Source of the DNA: Baffinella frigidus
Lineage: Eukaryota > Cryptophyceae > Cryptomonadales > Baffinellaceae
DNA length: 10,570 nucleotides
Assembly: GCA_026770585.1 (NCBI GenBank)
Contig: MU646425.1
Coordinates: 201,105-211,674, forward strand
Reading direction: 5' to 3'
The translations under genes and the position numbers were made by a program. The notes beneath the pieces are model-generated. The model was not told the origin of the DNA, ran no database searches, and saw only the letters and a program-made list of their open reading frames with translations. Of the stretch, positions 1-7,260 are shown in pieces; within the stretch, counting starts at the first letter, position 1; the number at the start of each line of letters is the position of its first letter.

Positions 1-79
1 ACATGCTGGGTGTGCGGTACAAATTCGTAAACATGCTGGGTGTGCGGTACAAACTAACATGCTGGGTGTGCGGTACAAA
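1..79. repeat. Triplicated 23-bp unit
   Basis: Three near-identical copies of a 23-bp unit beginning acatgctgggtgtgcggtac start at 1, 31 and 57, separated by 7 and 3 bp. On the plus strand each could encode MLGVRYK. A related sequence lies in the opposite orientation at 8748-8767, inside a coding-like segment that also reads MLGVRY, so the unit may be a fragment of a dispersed exon. The window begins exactly at a unit, so more copies may lie outside it. Confidence 0.85.
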
Positions 80-195
80 CTTTTCCGCCCCCCCCCGTCT
101 GGTCACAACGATCGCGAACACCAACAATTCGAACCCTCTCTGGACGCTTGAAGTTTATGGTTCGACGTCTCAAGTTCAATGCAATCTCTTTGTCT
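80..195. other. Unassigned spacer with a C10 tract
   Basis: A short poly-C run lies at about 88-97, followed by ordinary-looking sequence. I see no gene here. The 112-codon plus-strand reading frame that crosses it is made of the upstream repeat and the left arm of the next foldback. Confidence 0.5.
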
Positions 196-339
196 ACTAC
201 CAACCCTCACGGGAGGACCAAATCGTCGGTTTCACCACCTCAGATCTACCCCAACAGACCCGTCGAATTCGGCGGGTCTGTAGGGGTAAATGTGAGGACT
301 TAAAATCGACGATTTGGTCCTCCCGTGAGGGTTGGTGGT
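196..339. repeat. Foldback element, family A copy 1
   Basis: A near-complete palindrome of 144 bp. The outer arms 196-228 and 307-339 match at 32 of 33 positions, and an inner stem (247-262 with 273-288) matches at 15 of 16 around a gaattc centre. The sequence between these stems also pairs imperfectly. The terminal motif ccaaccctcacggg recurs at 8525-8538 in a second, more diverged foldback. This is typical of a MITE or foldback transposon. I could not recognise a target-site duplication. Confidence 0.85.
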
Positions 340-342
340 AGG

Positions 343-660
343 ATACCGTGCAACGACGAGCGGCACGCGCCCCCCCCTGGACGCCTCCTCCAGATGCGGT
401 AAAAGCGGCAGTTCCGAGATTAATTCTATTATGGATCGCGATGAAATTAGGGCGTCTACCCGTACCGTGCAACGACGAGTGGCAGGCAACGCGGATGGAG
501 GGGGTACCATCTATATGATTTATTTAAACTAAATCAATATATACCGTATAAATTAATTTTGTGCATAGATTGATTTTCGAGGTGCGAGATTAATACCGTG
601 CTACGACGAGCGGCACGCCCCCCCCCCTGGACGCCTCCTCCAGATGCCGTAAAAGCGGCA
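343..660. repeat. 68-bp direct repeat with a partial third copy
   Basis: Segments 343-410 and 593-660 are the same 68-bp sequence with a few substitutions, starting ataccgtgc and ending gtaaaagcggca, each with an internal run of eight or more C. A shorter piece of the same sequence lies at 463-484. The intervening 485-592 is AT-rich (tatttaaactaaatcaata-type) with no gene. The order suggests segmental duplication rather than coding constraint. Confidence 0.85.
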
Positions 661-671
661 CCCCAAACTCC

Positions 672-1033
672 GACCCTGCCAGAGAGAGCGGCGATTGAGT
701 ACGCCAAACTCCCACGCCAGAGTCTTCGAAGGGGTCGCCAAAAGTCAATTCCCCTGCAGGGCAGTAGTTTTCAAAAGTCAAAAACCGCTTCCAGACGCGG
801 TTTTAAAAAATTACCCCCCTCCTCCTCTCTGGCGTGGTCAGACCCTGCCGGAGAGAGTTGGTTGAGTACGCCAAACTCAGACCCTGCCAGCGAGCGGCGA
901 TTGATTACGCCAAACTCCGACCCTGCCAGAGAGAGTCGATTGAGTACGCCACACCCCGACCCTGTCAGAGAGAGTTGGTTGAGTACGCCAAACCTCCGAC
1001 CCTGCCAGAGAGCGTTGATTGAGTACACGACCA
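672..1033. repeat. 39-bp tandem array (13-codon period)
   Basis: Units begin gaccctg at 841, 880, 919, 958 and 998 (periods 39, 39, 39, 40), with an orphan unit at 672. Because 39 is divisible by 3, frames on both strands stay open and yield 13-residue repeats such as PCQRESIEYAKLR (plus) or LAGSEFGV (minus). No start, domain or splice context supports a protein, so I treat it as a minisatellite. A small hairpin (781-788 with 797-804) lies between the orphan and the array. Confidence 0.85.
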
Positions 1034-1063
1034 GCATGACCACGTACTGAGACCCCCTGCGTT

Positions 1064-1155
1064 GTTTTTTTGGGGGGGGGCACTTAACAGCTACCGCGTT
1101 TTTTTGGGGGGGGGGGCACTTAGCAGCTACCGCCCCCCCCGGATTTCCGGGGGGC
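1064..1155. repeat. T7-Gn duplicated unit and a C/G hairpin
   Basis: Two units of about 34 bp (1064-1097 and 1098-1132) each carry seven T, then nine or eleven G, then cacttarcagctaccg. They are followed by a run of eight C and a palindromic ccggatttccgg-like stem to about 1155. G-runs of this length are prone to assembly or sequencing error and to quadruplex formation. Confidence 0.75.
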
Positions 1156-1159
1156 ATTT

Positions 1160-1845
1160 CCAGTCTATTGCCCTGAAATAATCTGCAATTTGTTCCAGAT
1201 TTTTTTTAATTGACACATGATCGCACGCCCGGTGGCTGAAGGTTAGTCCCGGACCTGAATAGATTTAATTTCGGGAAATTTCCATCTATAAGATTTATGG
1301 TACAAACCCAGCTATTTTATCTTCGTATACTGTTGTATACTCGGTGATATATGACTCTGGGTAGGTGACTCTCTAGAGCATCTTTCTGCTCTCGCGTGTC
1401 GCCTCCCAGAGGCGCCCCGCTAAGCCCTAAAAGTACGAAATGGCTCAAACGCCAAGCCAAATCTGAAATTAAATGTATTCAGGAACGCGAAGAAAGTGGT
1501 AGGACCTGCCGAGGGGTAATTTCGCCAGGCGGTTAAGCCAGGTCAGGCCCTTGGGTAGGGTATCTGGTGGGCGTACTTGGAGCTATTAGGGCGTTCTTGG
1601 AGCCGTTTTTGTGCTAAAAATTGACTTTTGAGAAAGTTTTCCCAGAAAAAATGACTTCTGAATACCCCCCCCTCCAGCCCTGGGTGGGCTCAGCCTTGAC
1701 CAGCTGGTGAAAAGGCCTTGTCTTCCTCAACCCGATCTGGTTCACTTCGGGTGGCTGGTGGCAGGAGAAGAGACTTTTATTGCACGTATGACGTCGGACT
1801 GTAAACGTAAGGCGTCCAGAAAGGGCTCGAACTAAGTGCTTCTTA
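1160..1845. other. No recognisable gene
   Basis: I see no convincing coding region, RNA gene or strong repeat in most of this stretch. Minor structure: a 20-bp unit appears about twice at 1571-1610 (gcgtacttggagc and gcgttcttggagc), and 1495-1514 is one copy of a 20-bp direct repeat shared with 2029-2048. The long minus-strand reading frame crossing 1614-3200 lies in a different frame from the domain-bearing protein and is a GC-driven shadow. Confidence 0.5.
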
Positions 1846-2048
1846 AAGGACCTACCACTAGCCCTTGGAGGTGGCTCAAATTGTGGTCTGGAACAAAAAT
1901 GCCAAAAGTTGATTTTGTACCAAGATTGCGACTTCTTAAGTTGTAGACACCCCAGATCTGGGGTGTCTACACGGTAAAATGGCTCCAACTCCAGACCACA
2001 CTTTGAGCCACCTCCCAGGGCTGGTGGTAGTGGTAGGACCTGCCGAGG
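1495..2048 (-). repeat. 20-bp direct repeat bracketing a possible intron-like insertion
   Basis: An exact 20-bp sequence (agtggtaggacctgccgagg) occurs at 1495-1514 and 2029-2048, offset 534 bp. On the minus strand each copy contains CAG|GTCC. A GT-AG intron running from 2039 down to 1506 would therefore restore a single copy and keep the frame of the PH-domain gene. The segment also contains a foldback (1846-2041). This is the arrangement expected of an introner-type element with duplicated splice borders, but the alternative exon would add only about 28 undistinguished residues before a stop at 1420-1422. Confidence 0.45.
1846..2041. repeat. Foldback element at the 3' end of the PH gene
   Basis: Inverted arms 1867-1892 and 1990-2015 match at 25 of 26. 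Weaker pairing with small gaps extends outward to 1846 and 2041, where both ends read aggwcctaccacta on opposite strands. The centre 1943-1970 is a perfect 28-bp palindrome (gtagacacccc around agatct). The element supplies the last codons and stop of the unspliced PH-domain reading frame, so it probably inserted into, or forms, the 3' end or terminal intron of that gene. Confidence 0.8.
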
Positions 2049-3003
2049 CTTGCGCGCGGATCGCGGCCATCCACTCCTCGGCCTCGGCCTCCGACGGAGC
2101 TGCGAACAAGAGCTCGTCTGTCGCAACCCCCGCGTACGGCCGCAGCGCGAACGCGTGCTTCCGGACGTTGTCTTTTTTTTCGAGCGAGGCCCGCTCGAGG
2201 AGGATGACCCCTTTCGGCTCCGAGCCAGCCCCGGACCGCCCCGTGCCCGAAAGGCGCCCCTGGCCCGAGAAGAAGCAGAGCGTTTCGGCGGTGAGCACCA
2301 CGAACCTGCGCGGCCATGTCCTGACGCCCAGCACGGAGCCCCCGGACTGCCTGTAGAGGAAGCCCTGCTTGAGCACGCCGCCCAGGGCATGCACGGCCGC
2401 AGCATCGTGCTGTTCTGCGGGGGGGGGGCTGCGCTCGAGCTCCCTCTCGGGGGAGCGGGAGATCGGGGAGGCGCGCGATCCCAAGCCTGGAACCACCTCG
2501 TCGAGGTGCTGAGCGCACTCGATCTTGCGCCTCCCGGCGTCGGAGAGCCACGGCTCGAGGAAGGAGAGCGCGACCCGCATCGCCCACGTCGGCTGGACGA
2601 TGACGAAGCGGCGGAGGTTCTTGCGCGCGTTGCGCCCCACAGCGTGGTACGCTTTCCTGAGCCACGCCAGCGGCGGCAGCTCAGAGGGGTGTTCAGTATC
2701 GTCGATGAGCACAAGGACGAAGGCTGCATTGGCGATGTGCTGCAGGAAGCGGATGACGTGGAGGAGCGCCGTGTGCCAATGAACAGCGGAGAGGCCAGAG
2801 AGCGCGCGGTAGTCCAACACCACGCGTGCGCACCCGCCGGCGTCGGGCCCTGCGTCGAAGATGATGTTGACATCCAGCGACTGCCTGCGCCTCGTCTCGC
2901 GCAACAGCTCCTGGTAGCGCGTCTCCCCCGGAGCGTGAGCCAGCTTCGGCAGCCCCCCGACCACGTTGGCGTTCCACCATGTCTTCTTGCTGCTCTTCTG
3001 CAT
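1936..3003 (-). CDS. BCH/CRAL-TRIO_2 plus PH domain protein
   Basis: Encodes 355 residues in one open frame. Residues about 30-175 resemble the BCH / divergent CRAL-TRIO_2 (Sec14-like) domain: VVLDYRALSGL, then FVLVLIDDTEHPS, WLRKAYHAVGRNARKNLRR, FVIVQPTW, SFLEPWLSDAGRRKI and a C-terminal LDEVVPGL helix. In known families this fold binds small lipids or Rho-family GTPases and their regulators. After a Ser/Pro/Glu linker, residues about 209-321 form a PH domain: LKQGFLYRQS, then WPRRFVVLTAETLCFFSG, an acidic/basic middle, and the C-terminal helix AEAEEWMAAI with the invariant Trp311. Basic residues K212, R232 and R233 sit where phosphoinositide-binding PH domains have them. I infer a cytosolic or membrane-peripheral signalling or lipid-transfer adaptor. 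The start Met follows AAAGGCAG, so it could instead be the first residue of an internal exon after a 3' splice site; an in-frame stop lies 12 codons upstream. The last 30 residues come from a foldback repeat and are probably not ancestral. Confidence 0.8.
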   Translation of the reverse strand: MQKSSKKTWWNANVVGGLPKLAHAPGETRYQELLRETRRRQSLDVNIIFDAGPDAGGCARVVLDYRALSGLSAVHWHTALLHVIRFLQHIANAAFVLVLIDDTEHPSELPPLAWLRKAYHAVGRNARKNLRRFVIVQPTWAMRVALSFLEPWLSDAGRRKIECAQHLDEVVPGLGSRASPISRSPERELERSPPPAEQHDAAAVHALGGVLKQGFLYRQSGGSVLGVRTWPRRFVVLTAETLCFFSGQGRLSGTGRSGAGSEPKGVILLERASLEKKDNVRKHAFALRPYAGVATDELLFAAPSEAEAEEWMAAIRAQASAGPTTTTSPGRWLKVWSGVGAILPCRHPRSGVSTT

Positions 3004-3056
3004 CTGCCTTTCCGCGCTGCTCGATTCACAGCGCCGCTAGAAATGGGTTGGAAATC

Positions 3057-3126
3057 GTAACGAACAGTGCCTTGACAGGTTGCGACCCAACAACAAATAC
3101 AGTGCCTTGACAGGTTGCGACCCAAC
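3057..3126. repeat. 28-bp tandem duplication upstream of the BCH-PH gene
   Basis: A 28-bp sequence starting acagtgccttgacaggttgc occurs exactly at 3064-3091 and 3099-3126. A third occurrence at 3606-3630 shares 25 bp with 3057-3081 (gtaacgaacagtgccttg onward). The pair lies immediately 5' of the minus-strand gene, so it could be promoter or 5' intron sequence. The distant third copy argues for a dispersed repeat. Confidence 0.8.
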
Positions 3127-3138
3127 CACAAGGTGCAA

Positions 3139-3211
3139 ATTCTTTTTTGAAAGACAGGCAAAATCTGGCGTTCTCCGAAACCCGGATTTTGCCTGTCCAC
3201 CGAAAAAGAAT
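3139..3211. repeat. Inverted repeat, about 30-bp arms
   Basis: Arms 3139-3168 and 3182-3211 pair at about 26 of 30 positions, sharing attttgcctgtc on opposite strands, with a loop of roughly 13 nt. It lies just upstream of the BCH-PH gene start. A MITE remnant or hairpin; no coding content. Confidence 0.75.
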
Positions 3212-3446
3212 CATACGTGGTTGAAGCTGGGGTGTGTGTGCGAGACTGTGCCTTTTTGGTCTAACTCAAACACCCCACAAAGAACTCCCCCACTATCCCC
3301 TCTTCACGAGCCTCTGCACTGGAGAGCTAAACGCGATCCGAAAGCAAAAATGCTTTCTTTGCAGATCCTTTCTACGGAAGGGCGTGTCGTTGAGCCATGT
3401 TGGGAGAAATTAAAACCTAAAGGACCTAAAATACTTTGACCCCACC
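3212..3446. other. Unassigned spacer
   Basis: Nothing recognisable. The 119-codon plus-strand frame that crosses it starts inside the 28-bp tandem repeat and runs through the preceding inverted repeat, so I do not call it a gene. Confidence 0.5.
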
Positions 3447-3570
3447 GGTACAGGGGTACCCCGCTCATGAGAAACCGCCCCCTCCTAGGACCCTACAGTA
3501 GGCCTATGCCTAGGGCCCTATGGTGGTCCTAGGGGGGGGGCATTTTCTTGTGAGCGAGGTACCCCGGTAC
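3447..3570. repeat. Foldback element, family B copy 1
   Basis: Inverted arms of about 46 bp (3447-3492 and 3525-3570) enclose a centre rich in cctagg, ggccta and agggccct. The outer ends carry ggtaccccg and the inner ends tcctaggggg. A second copy with the same arms lies at 4543-4661, and related centre sequence recurs near 9285-9358 and 10503-10570. This is a non-autonomous foldback family; no transposase is visible. Confidence 0.85.
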
Positions 3571-3822
3571 GAAAGGCGACAGAAGCGTCGAAGTTCCCCG
3601 CGAGAGTAACGAACAGTGCCTTGACAGGTTCCAATTTTCTACATCTACCAGGATCCAAGACGAAGCTACAGGGCGAAAGACTGAAGTTGCTTTACACGAA
3701 GCTGCGAAGTTGCTTTACGGAGCGTTCCAGACGGCCCCCTTCCACACGAGGCTATCCATGCGAACAGGTTCATAAGTTAATTATTAGATTATTGCCCAGG
3801 AAACACGCCAAAAGTCAGCATT
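3571..3822. other. Spacer with acceptor-like short repeats
   Basis: No gene. It contains ctgcgaagttgctttac at 3702-3718, the same 17-mer that flanks the decayed terminal exons at 4274-4290 and 4368-4384. On the minus strand it reads as GTAAAGCAACTTCGCAG, a plausible 3' intron end. A 139-codon plus-strand frame here is assembled from repeats and the next hairpin. Confidence 0.5.
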
Positions 3823-3864
3823 TGATCACGTTTCCGTACGGACATCCGTACGGAAACGTGATCA
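3823..3864. repeat. Perfect 20-bp hairpin
   Basis: Arms 3823-3842 and 3845-3864 are perfect reverse complements (tgatcacgtttccgtacgga on the left) with only two bases (ca) at the centre. Pairing stops sharply at both ends. It could be a recent foldback, a cruciform-forming palindrome or a small-RNA hairpin. Confidence 0.9.
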
Positions 3865-4096
3865 TTTCCCCACAAATTTTAAAACGTCCTTTTATTCTGT
3901 TCGCATGGATAGCCTCGTGTGGTTGTCCGCACCTCGCGTGCGTTCCTCCCACCGAGACTCGCCTGGAAATGAGCGCCTTTACTGAAATCCAAGGGGGGTT
4001 GCACGCTGTCTCTCGATCCTCGGGAATACGCCGCATGTAGGAGCAGTCGGAGTGACTTTACACGGGGGAGTGACTTTACAGGTCCCGGCTTCAGTT

Positions 4097-4245
4097 TGGG
4101 GATACTACCCCGTGTAGGATGACCGGAGTGACATTACACACAGTCACGTTCACTGAGAGGAGGCAAGGACCCCACGGCACTCTGGGGATACTACCCCGTG
4201 TAGGATGACCCGAAGTGACTTTACACGGGGTAGTATCCCCAGAGT
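4097..4245. repeat. 28-bp direct repeat and a perfect 24-bp hairpin
   Basis: An exact 28-bp sequence lies at 4097-4124 and 4183-4210 (tggggatactaccccgtgta and on). The second copy is the left side of a hairpin whose 24-bp arms 4179-4202 and 4222-4245 are perfect complements around a 19-nt loop. The hairpin's right edge abuts a decayed copy of the candidate terminal exon. Confidence 0.9.
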
Positions 4246-4500
4246 CAGTTGCCGAGCGCCGAAATGACCAAAGCTGCGAAGTTGCTTTACTGAGGCGCCA
4301 AGGCAGACCCCTTTTCGCACCTCACGCGCGTCCCGGCTTCAGTTGCCGACCGCCGAAATGACCGAAGCTGCGAAGTTGCTTTACTGAGCCTTTCAGACGG
4401 CCCGCTTGTTCACACCTCGCGATCTGAGACACCCAGTCAAGACCCCTTTTCGCACCTCGAGTGCGTCCCGGCTTCAGTTGGCCGAAATGACCGCGTCGAT
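4245..4500 (-). pseudogene. Decayed copies of the terminal mini-exon
   Basis: Three minus-strand segments resemble the end of the terminal exon at 4927-4972. They are 4245-4273 (LVISALGN then stop), 4339-4367 (SVISAVGN then stop) and 4474-4500 (DAVISAN then stop). The first two are each preceded by the acceptor-like CAACTTCGCAG, but their lengths would break the reading frame left by the penultimate exon. A further scrap lies at 4902-4924 (NVISAT then stop). The first two lie 94 bp apart within a shared repeat. I read them as duplicated, non-functional or alternative 3' exons. Confidence 0.5.
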
Positions 4501-4542
4501 GTAGGAGTAGTCAGAGTGACTTCCATGTCCTTTAGGACCTTG

Positions 4543-4661
4543 ACAGGGGTACCTCGCTCATAAGAAACAGCCACCCCCTAGGACCCTACAGCAGGACCAT
4601 GCCTAGGCCCGTATGGTGGTCCTAGGGGGGGGGCAGTTTCTTATGAGCGAGGTACCCCTGT
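4543..4661. repeat. Foldback element, family B copy 2
   Basis: Arms 4543-4585 and 4618-4661 (43-44 bp) are almost perfect reverse complements, both ending acaggggtacctcgctcata at the outer side. The centre again holds cctagg and tatggtggtcc. It is closely similar to 3447-3570 along its whole length. The better arm match suggests a younger copy. Confidence 0.9.
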
Positions 4662-4758
4662 AGAAGTAGTCGGAGTGACTTTCATGGGGAGTGTCCCCAG
4701 AGGTCCTGGCGTCGGTTCCCGAAATGGATGCGGAGACCCCGACGCACTCTCTTCCACT

Positions 4759-4790
4759 GGTGCTTTGGTGCTTTGGTGCTTTGGTGCTTT
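4759..4790. repeat. 8-bp microsatellite (ggtgcttt)4
   Basis: Four exact tandem copies of ggtgcttt. It is flanked on both sides by non-repetitive sequence with no gene I can support. Confidence 0.9.
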
Positions 4791-4926
4791 GTTTTACACT
4801 CACATCGAAGGCCACGCCCACCTCACTCTTGAGGAGATGGGAACAATCTACGGATGAGCTCCCCGGACCTACCCACTCAAGTTGGACCGAGTCCCCCGAA
4901 GTGCAGTTAAGTTGCCGAAATGACAT

Positions 4927-4972
4927 TCAGTTGCCGAGCGCCGAAATGACCGCGTCGTCGCTCTCCACGAAC
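4927..4972 (-). CDS. Candidate terminal exon, FVESDDAVISALGN-stop
   Basis: Preceded on the minus strand by the acceptor CCCCGTTCGCAG. One base completes an Arg codon left by the penultimate exon, then 14 codons and TGA follow. Joined to the previous exon it reads REK-R-FVESDDAVISALGN. The intron between them (4973-5068, 96 nt) is made of degenerate TTTCGTG-type heptamers. The reading frame would also stay open without splicing, so an unspliced form is possible. Decayed copies lie at 4245-4500. Confidence 0.55.
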
Positions 4973-7165
4973 CTGCGAACGGGGTTGCGTGTTTCAGGTT
5001 TCGTGTCTCGTGTTTCGTGTTTCGTGTTCGGTGTTTGGGGTTTCGGATTCGGGGCTTGGGGTTTGGACCGCTTCTCGCGGTCGAGTTGGAGCCGCAGCTT
5101 CGCGAGCGTCGTCGCCGTGTCCCTGCGCCCGAGAGAGAGAGAAACCGTTATTGGCACCAACACGGCCGCCATACGGAGGGGGGGAAAGGGAGGGAGAGAG
5201 AGGGAGAGAGACAGGGAGAGAGGGAGGGAGAGAGTGAGAGTGTGTGAGTGTGTGTGAGAGAGAGATAGAGGGAGAGAGCGTTGTTGATAAAAGAGTCCGA
5301 GAGAGACCGTTACTGATGAACCCTGCTCCCATACAGAGAGCACTATTGATAAGAGTCTGAGTCGTCGCCGCGTCCCTGCGCCCGAGAGAGAGAGAGTCAT
5401 TGACGATGTGGGCTTCGGCCGCATAGGGTTCAAAGTTCAGGGTTCATGGTTCATGGTTCATGGTCCATGGTTCATGGTTCATGGTCCATGGTCCATGGTT
5501 CAAAGTTCAGGGTTCATGGTTCATGGTTCATGGTCCATGGTCCATGGTTCATGGTTCATGGTTCAGTGTTTAGTGTTTAGTGTTTAGGGTTTAGTGTTTA
5601 GGGTTTAGGCTTCAGGGTTTAGGGTTTAGGGTTTAGGGTTTAGGGTTAAGGGTTTAGCGTTCGGGGTTCAGGGTTCAGGGTTCAGGGTTTAGGGTTCAGC
5701 TTTTAGCGTTTAGGTTTTAGGGTGTAGGGTTTAGGTGAGGGTGGAGTGCAGGGGGGCTCACTCGTCAGAGTGGATGATGCTGGCTTCGTTCGCGGCCGTC
5801 CTCCTGAACCCTACACCCCGAACCCTACACCCTGAACCCTACACCCTGAACCCTACACCCTGAACCCTACACCCCGAACCCTACACCCTGAACCCTACAC
5901 CCTGAACCCTACACCCTGAACCCTACACCCTGAACCCTACACCCTGAACCCTACACCCTGAACCCTACACCTCAGGGTCCAGGGTCCAGGGTTCTCTGAT
6001 TGAGTCAAGGTTAGGGTTGAGGGGTGAAGAGGAGAAGGGGGGCGTACTCGTCAGAGTGGATGATGTGGGCTTCGGTCGCGTCATCGGTGTAGGGTTTAGG
6101 ACTGAGGGTTCAGAGCTGATAGTTCAGGGTTGATAGTTCAGGGTTTAAGGGTGTGGGCTGCGGCCGCGCGCCGCACGTCCTCAAGGTGCACCTTTTCAGG
6201 CAACATGTGAGAGGGGGTGTCATTTGTCAAGGGGGTCAAGGGAGGTAAGACGTGAAGTTCAAGAGGTTAAGGAGACTCGTCGGACTAGATCACGTTCATC
6301 AAGCCCAACGGGATGAAGTTTTAAGGTGTAGGGGTTAGGGGTTGGGACGTACTCGTCGGAGGGGATGATGTGGGCTTCGGTCGCGTCATCGGTCCAGGGT
6401 TTAGGACTGAGGGTTCAGGGCTGATAGTCCAGGGTTGATAAGGGTTTAGGAGTGGGGGTCAAAAGGTGGATTCAGAGTTGGAGGGGGCGCACTCGTCGGA
6501 GTGGATGATGCTGGCCTCGGTCGCGGCCGCGTTCCGCACGTCAGCCGCCTCCAGCCCCTTCTCCGCCCTCTGCACAGGGTCTAGTTTTCAGCGATACGCG
6601 TCTTCTCCGCCCGCTGCCGTGCGATGTCCCCGCGCCACTCGGTAGGGCTCAGGGTTTAGCGTTTGGCGTGAAGGGCTCAGGGTGGAGGGCTTCGGTCGCG
6701 GCGTTCCGTACGTCAGCCGCCTCCAGCCCCTTCTCCGCCCTCTGCACGTTTCGCGCTCAGGGATGAGCGTTTCGGGTTCACACGGCAGGTGTACTCATCG
6801 GAATGGACGATGTGGGCTTCGGTTCAGGGTTCAGGGTTCAGAGTTCAGAGTCAAGAGGGGAGGGACGTTCCGTACGTCGGCCGCCTCCAGCCCCTTCTCC
6901 GCCCTCTGCGATGGTTCAGTTTTCAGCGATACACGTGTAAGGTTTCCGACGCACGACGATGTAGCGCTCTACCCCTTCTCCTCTGCGACGATTCACCGTT
7001 CGTGCAGGGTCGACGAGGGCTCGCTTAGCGTTGAGGGCTTCCAAGACGTGGTGATTTGGGGTTGAGGGTTTCGGGGTTCGGCCGCCTCCAGCCCCTTCTC
7101 CGCCCTCTGTGATGGTTCAGTTTTCAGCGATACGCGTGTAGGGAACACGCGACGATATTCGGGGT

Positions 7166-7260
<95 letters not shown>

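Noticed and set aside
1438-1985. Dinoflagellate spliced-leader relics (tggctcaaa, aaaatggctcc)
   Set aside because: Only partial resemblance to the spliced-leader core, and the matches lie in or near the foldback arms rather than at a 5' gene end.
2050-3060. 336-codon plus-strand open frame opposite the BCH-PH gene
   Set aside because: GC-rich shadow of the minus-strand gene; no domain, low-complexity charged composition.
1614-3200. 528-codon minus-strand open frame overlapping the BCH-PH gene
   Set aside because: Longer, but in a different frame from the one carrying both recognisable domains; its Arg/Ser-rich composition is typical of an out-of-frame GC-rich shadow.
3621-4040. 139-codon plus-strand open frame
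   Set aside because: It spans short repeats and the perfect palindrome at 3823-3864, and the peptide shows no domain.
5804-5971. CRISPR array
   Set aside because: Units are contiguous 14-mers with no spacers, and the context is eukaryotic.
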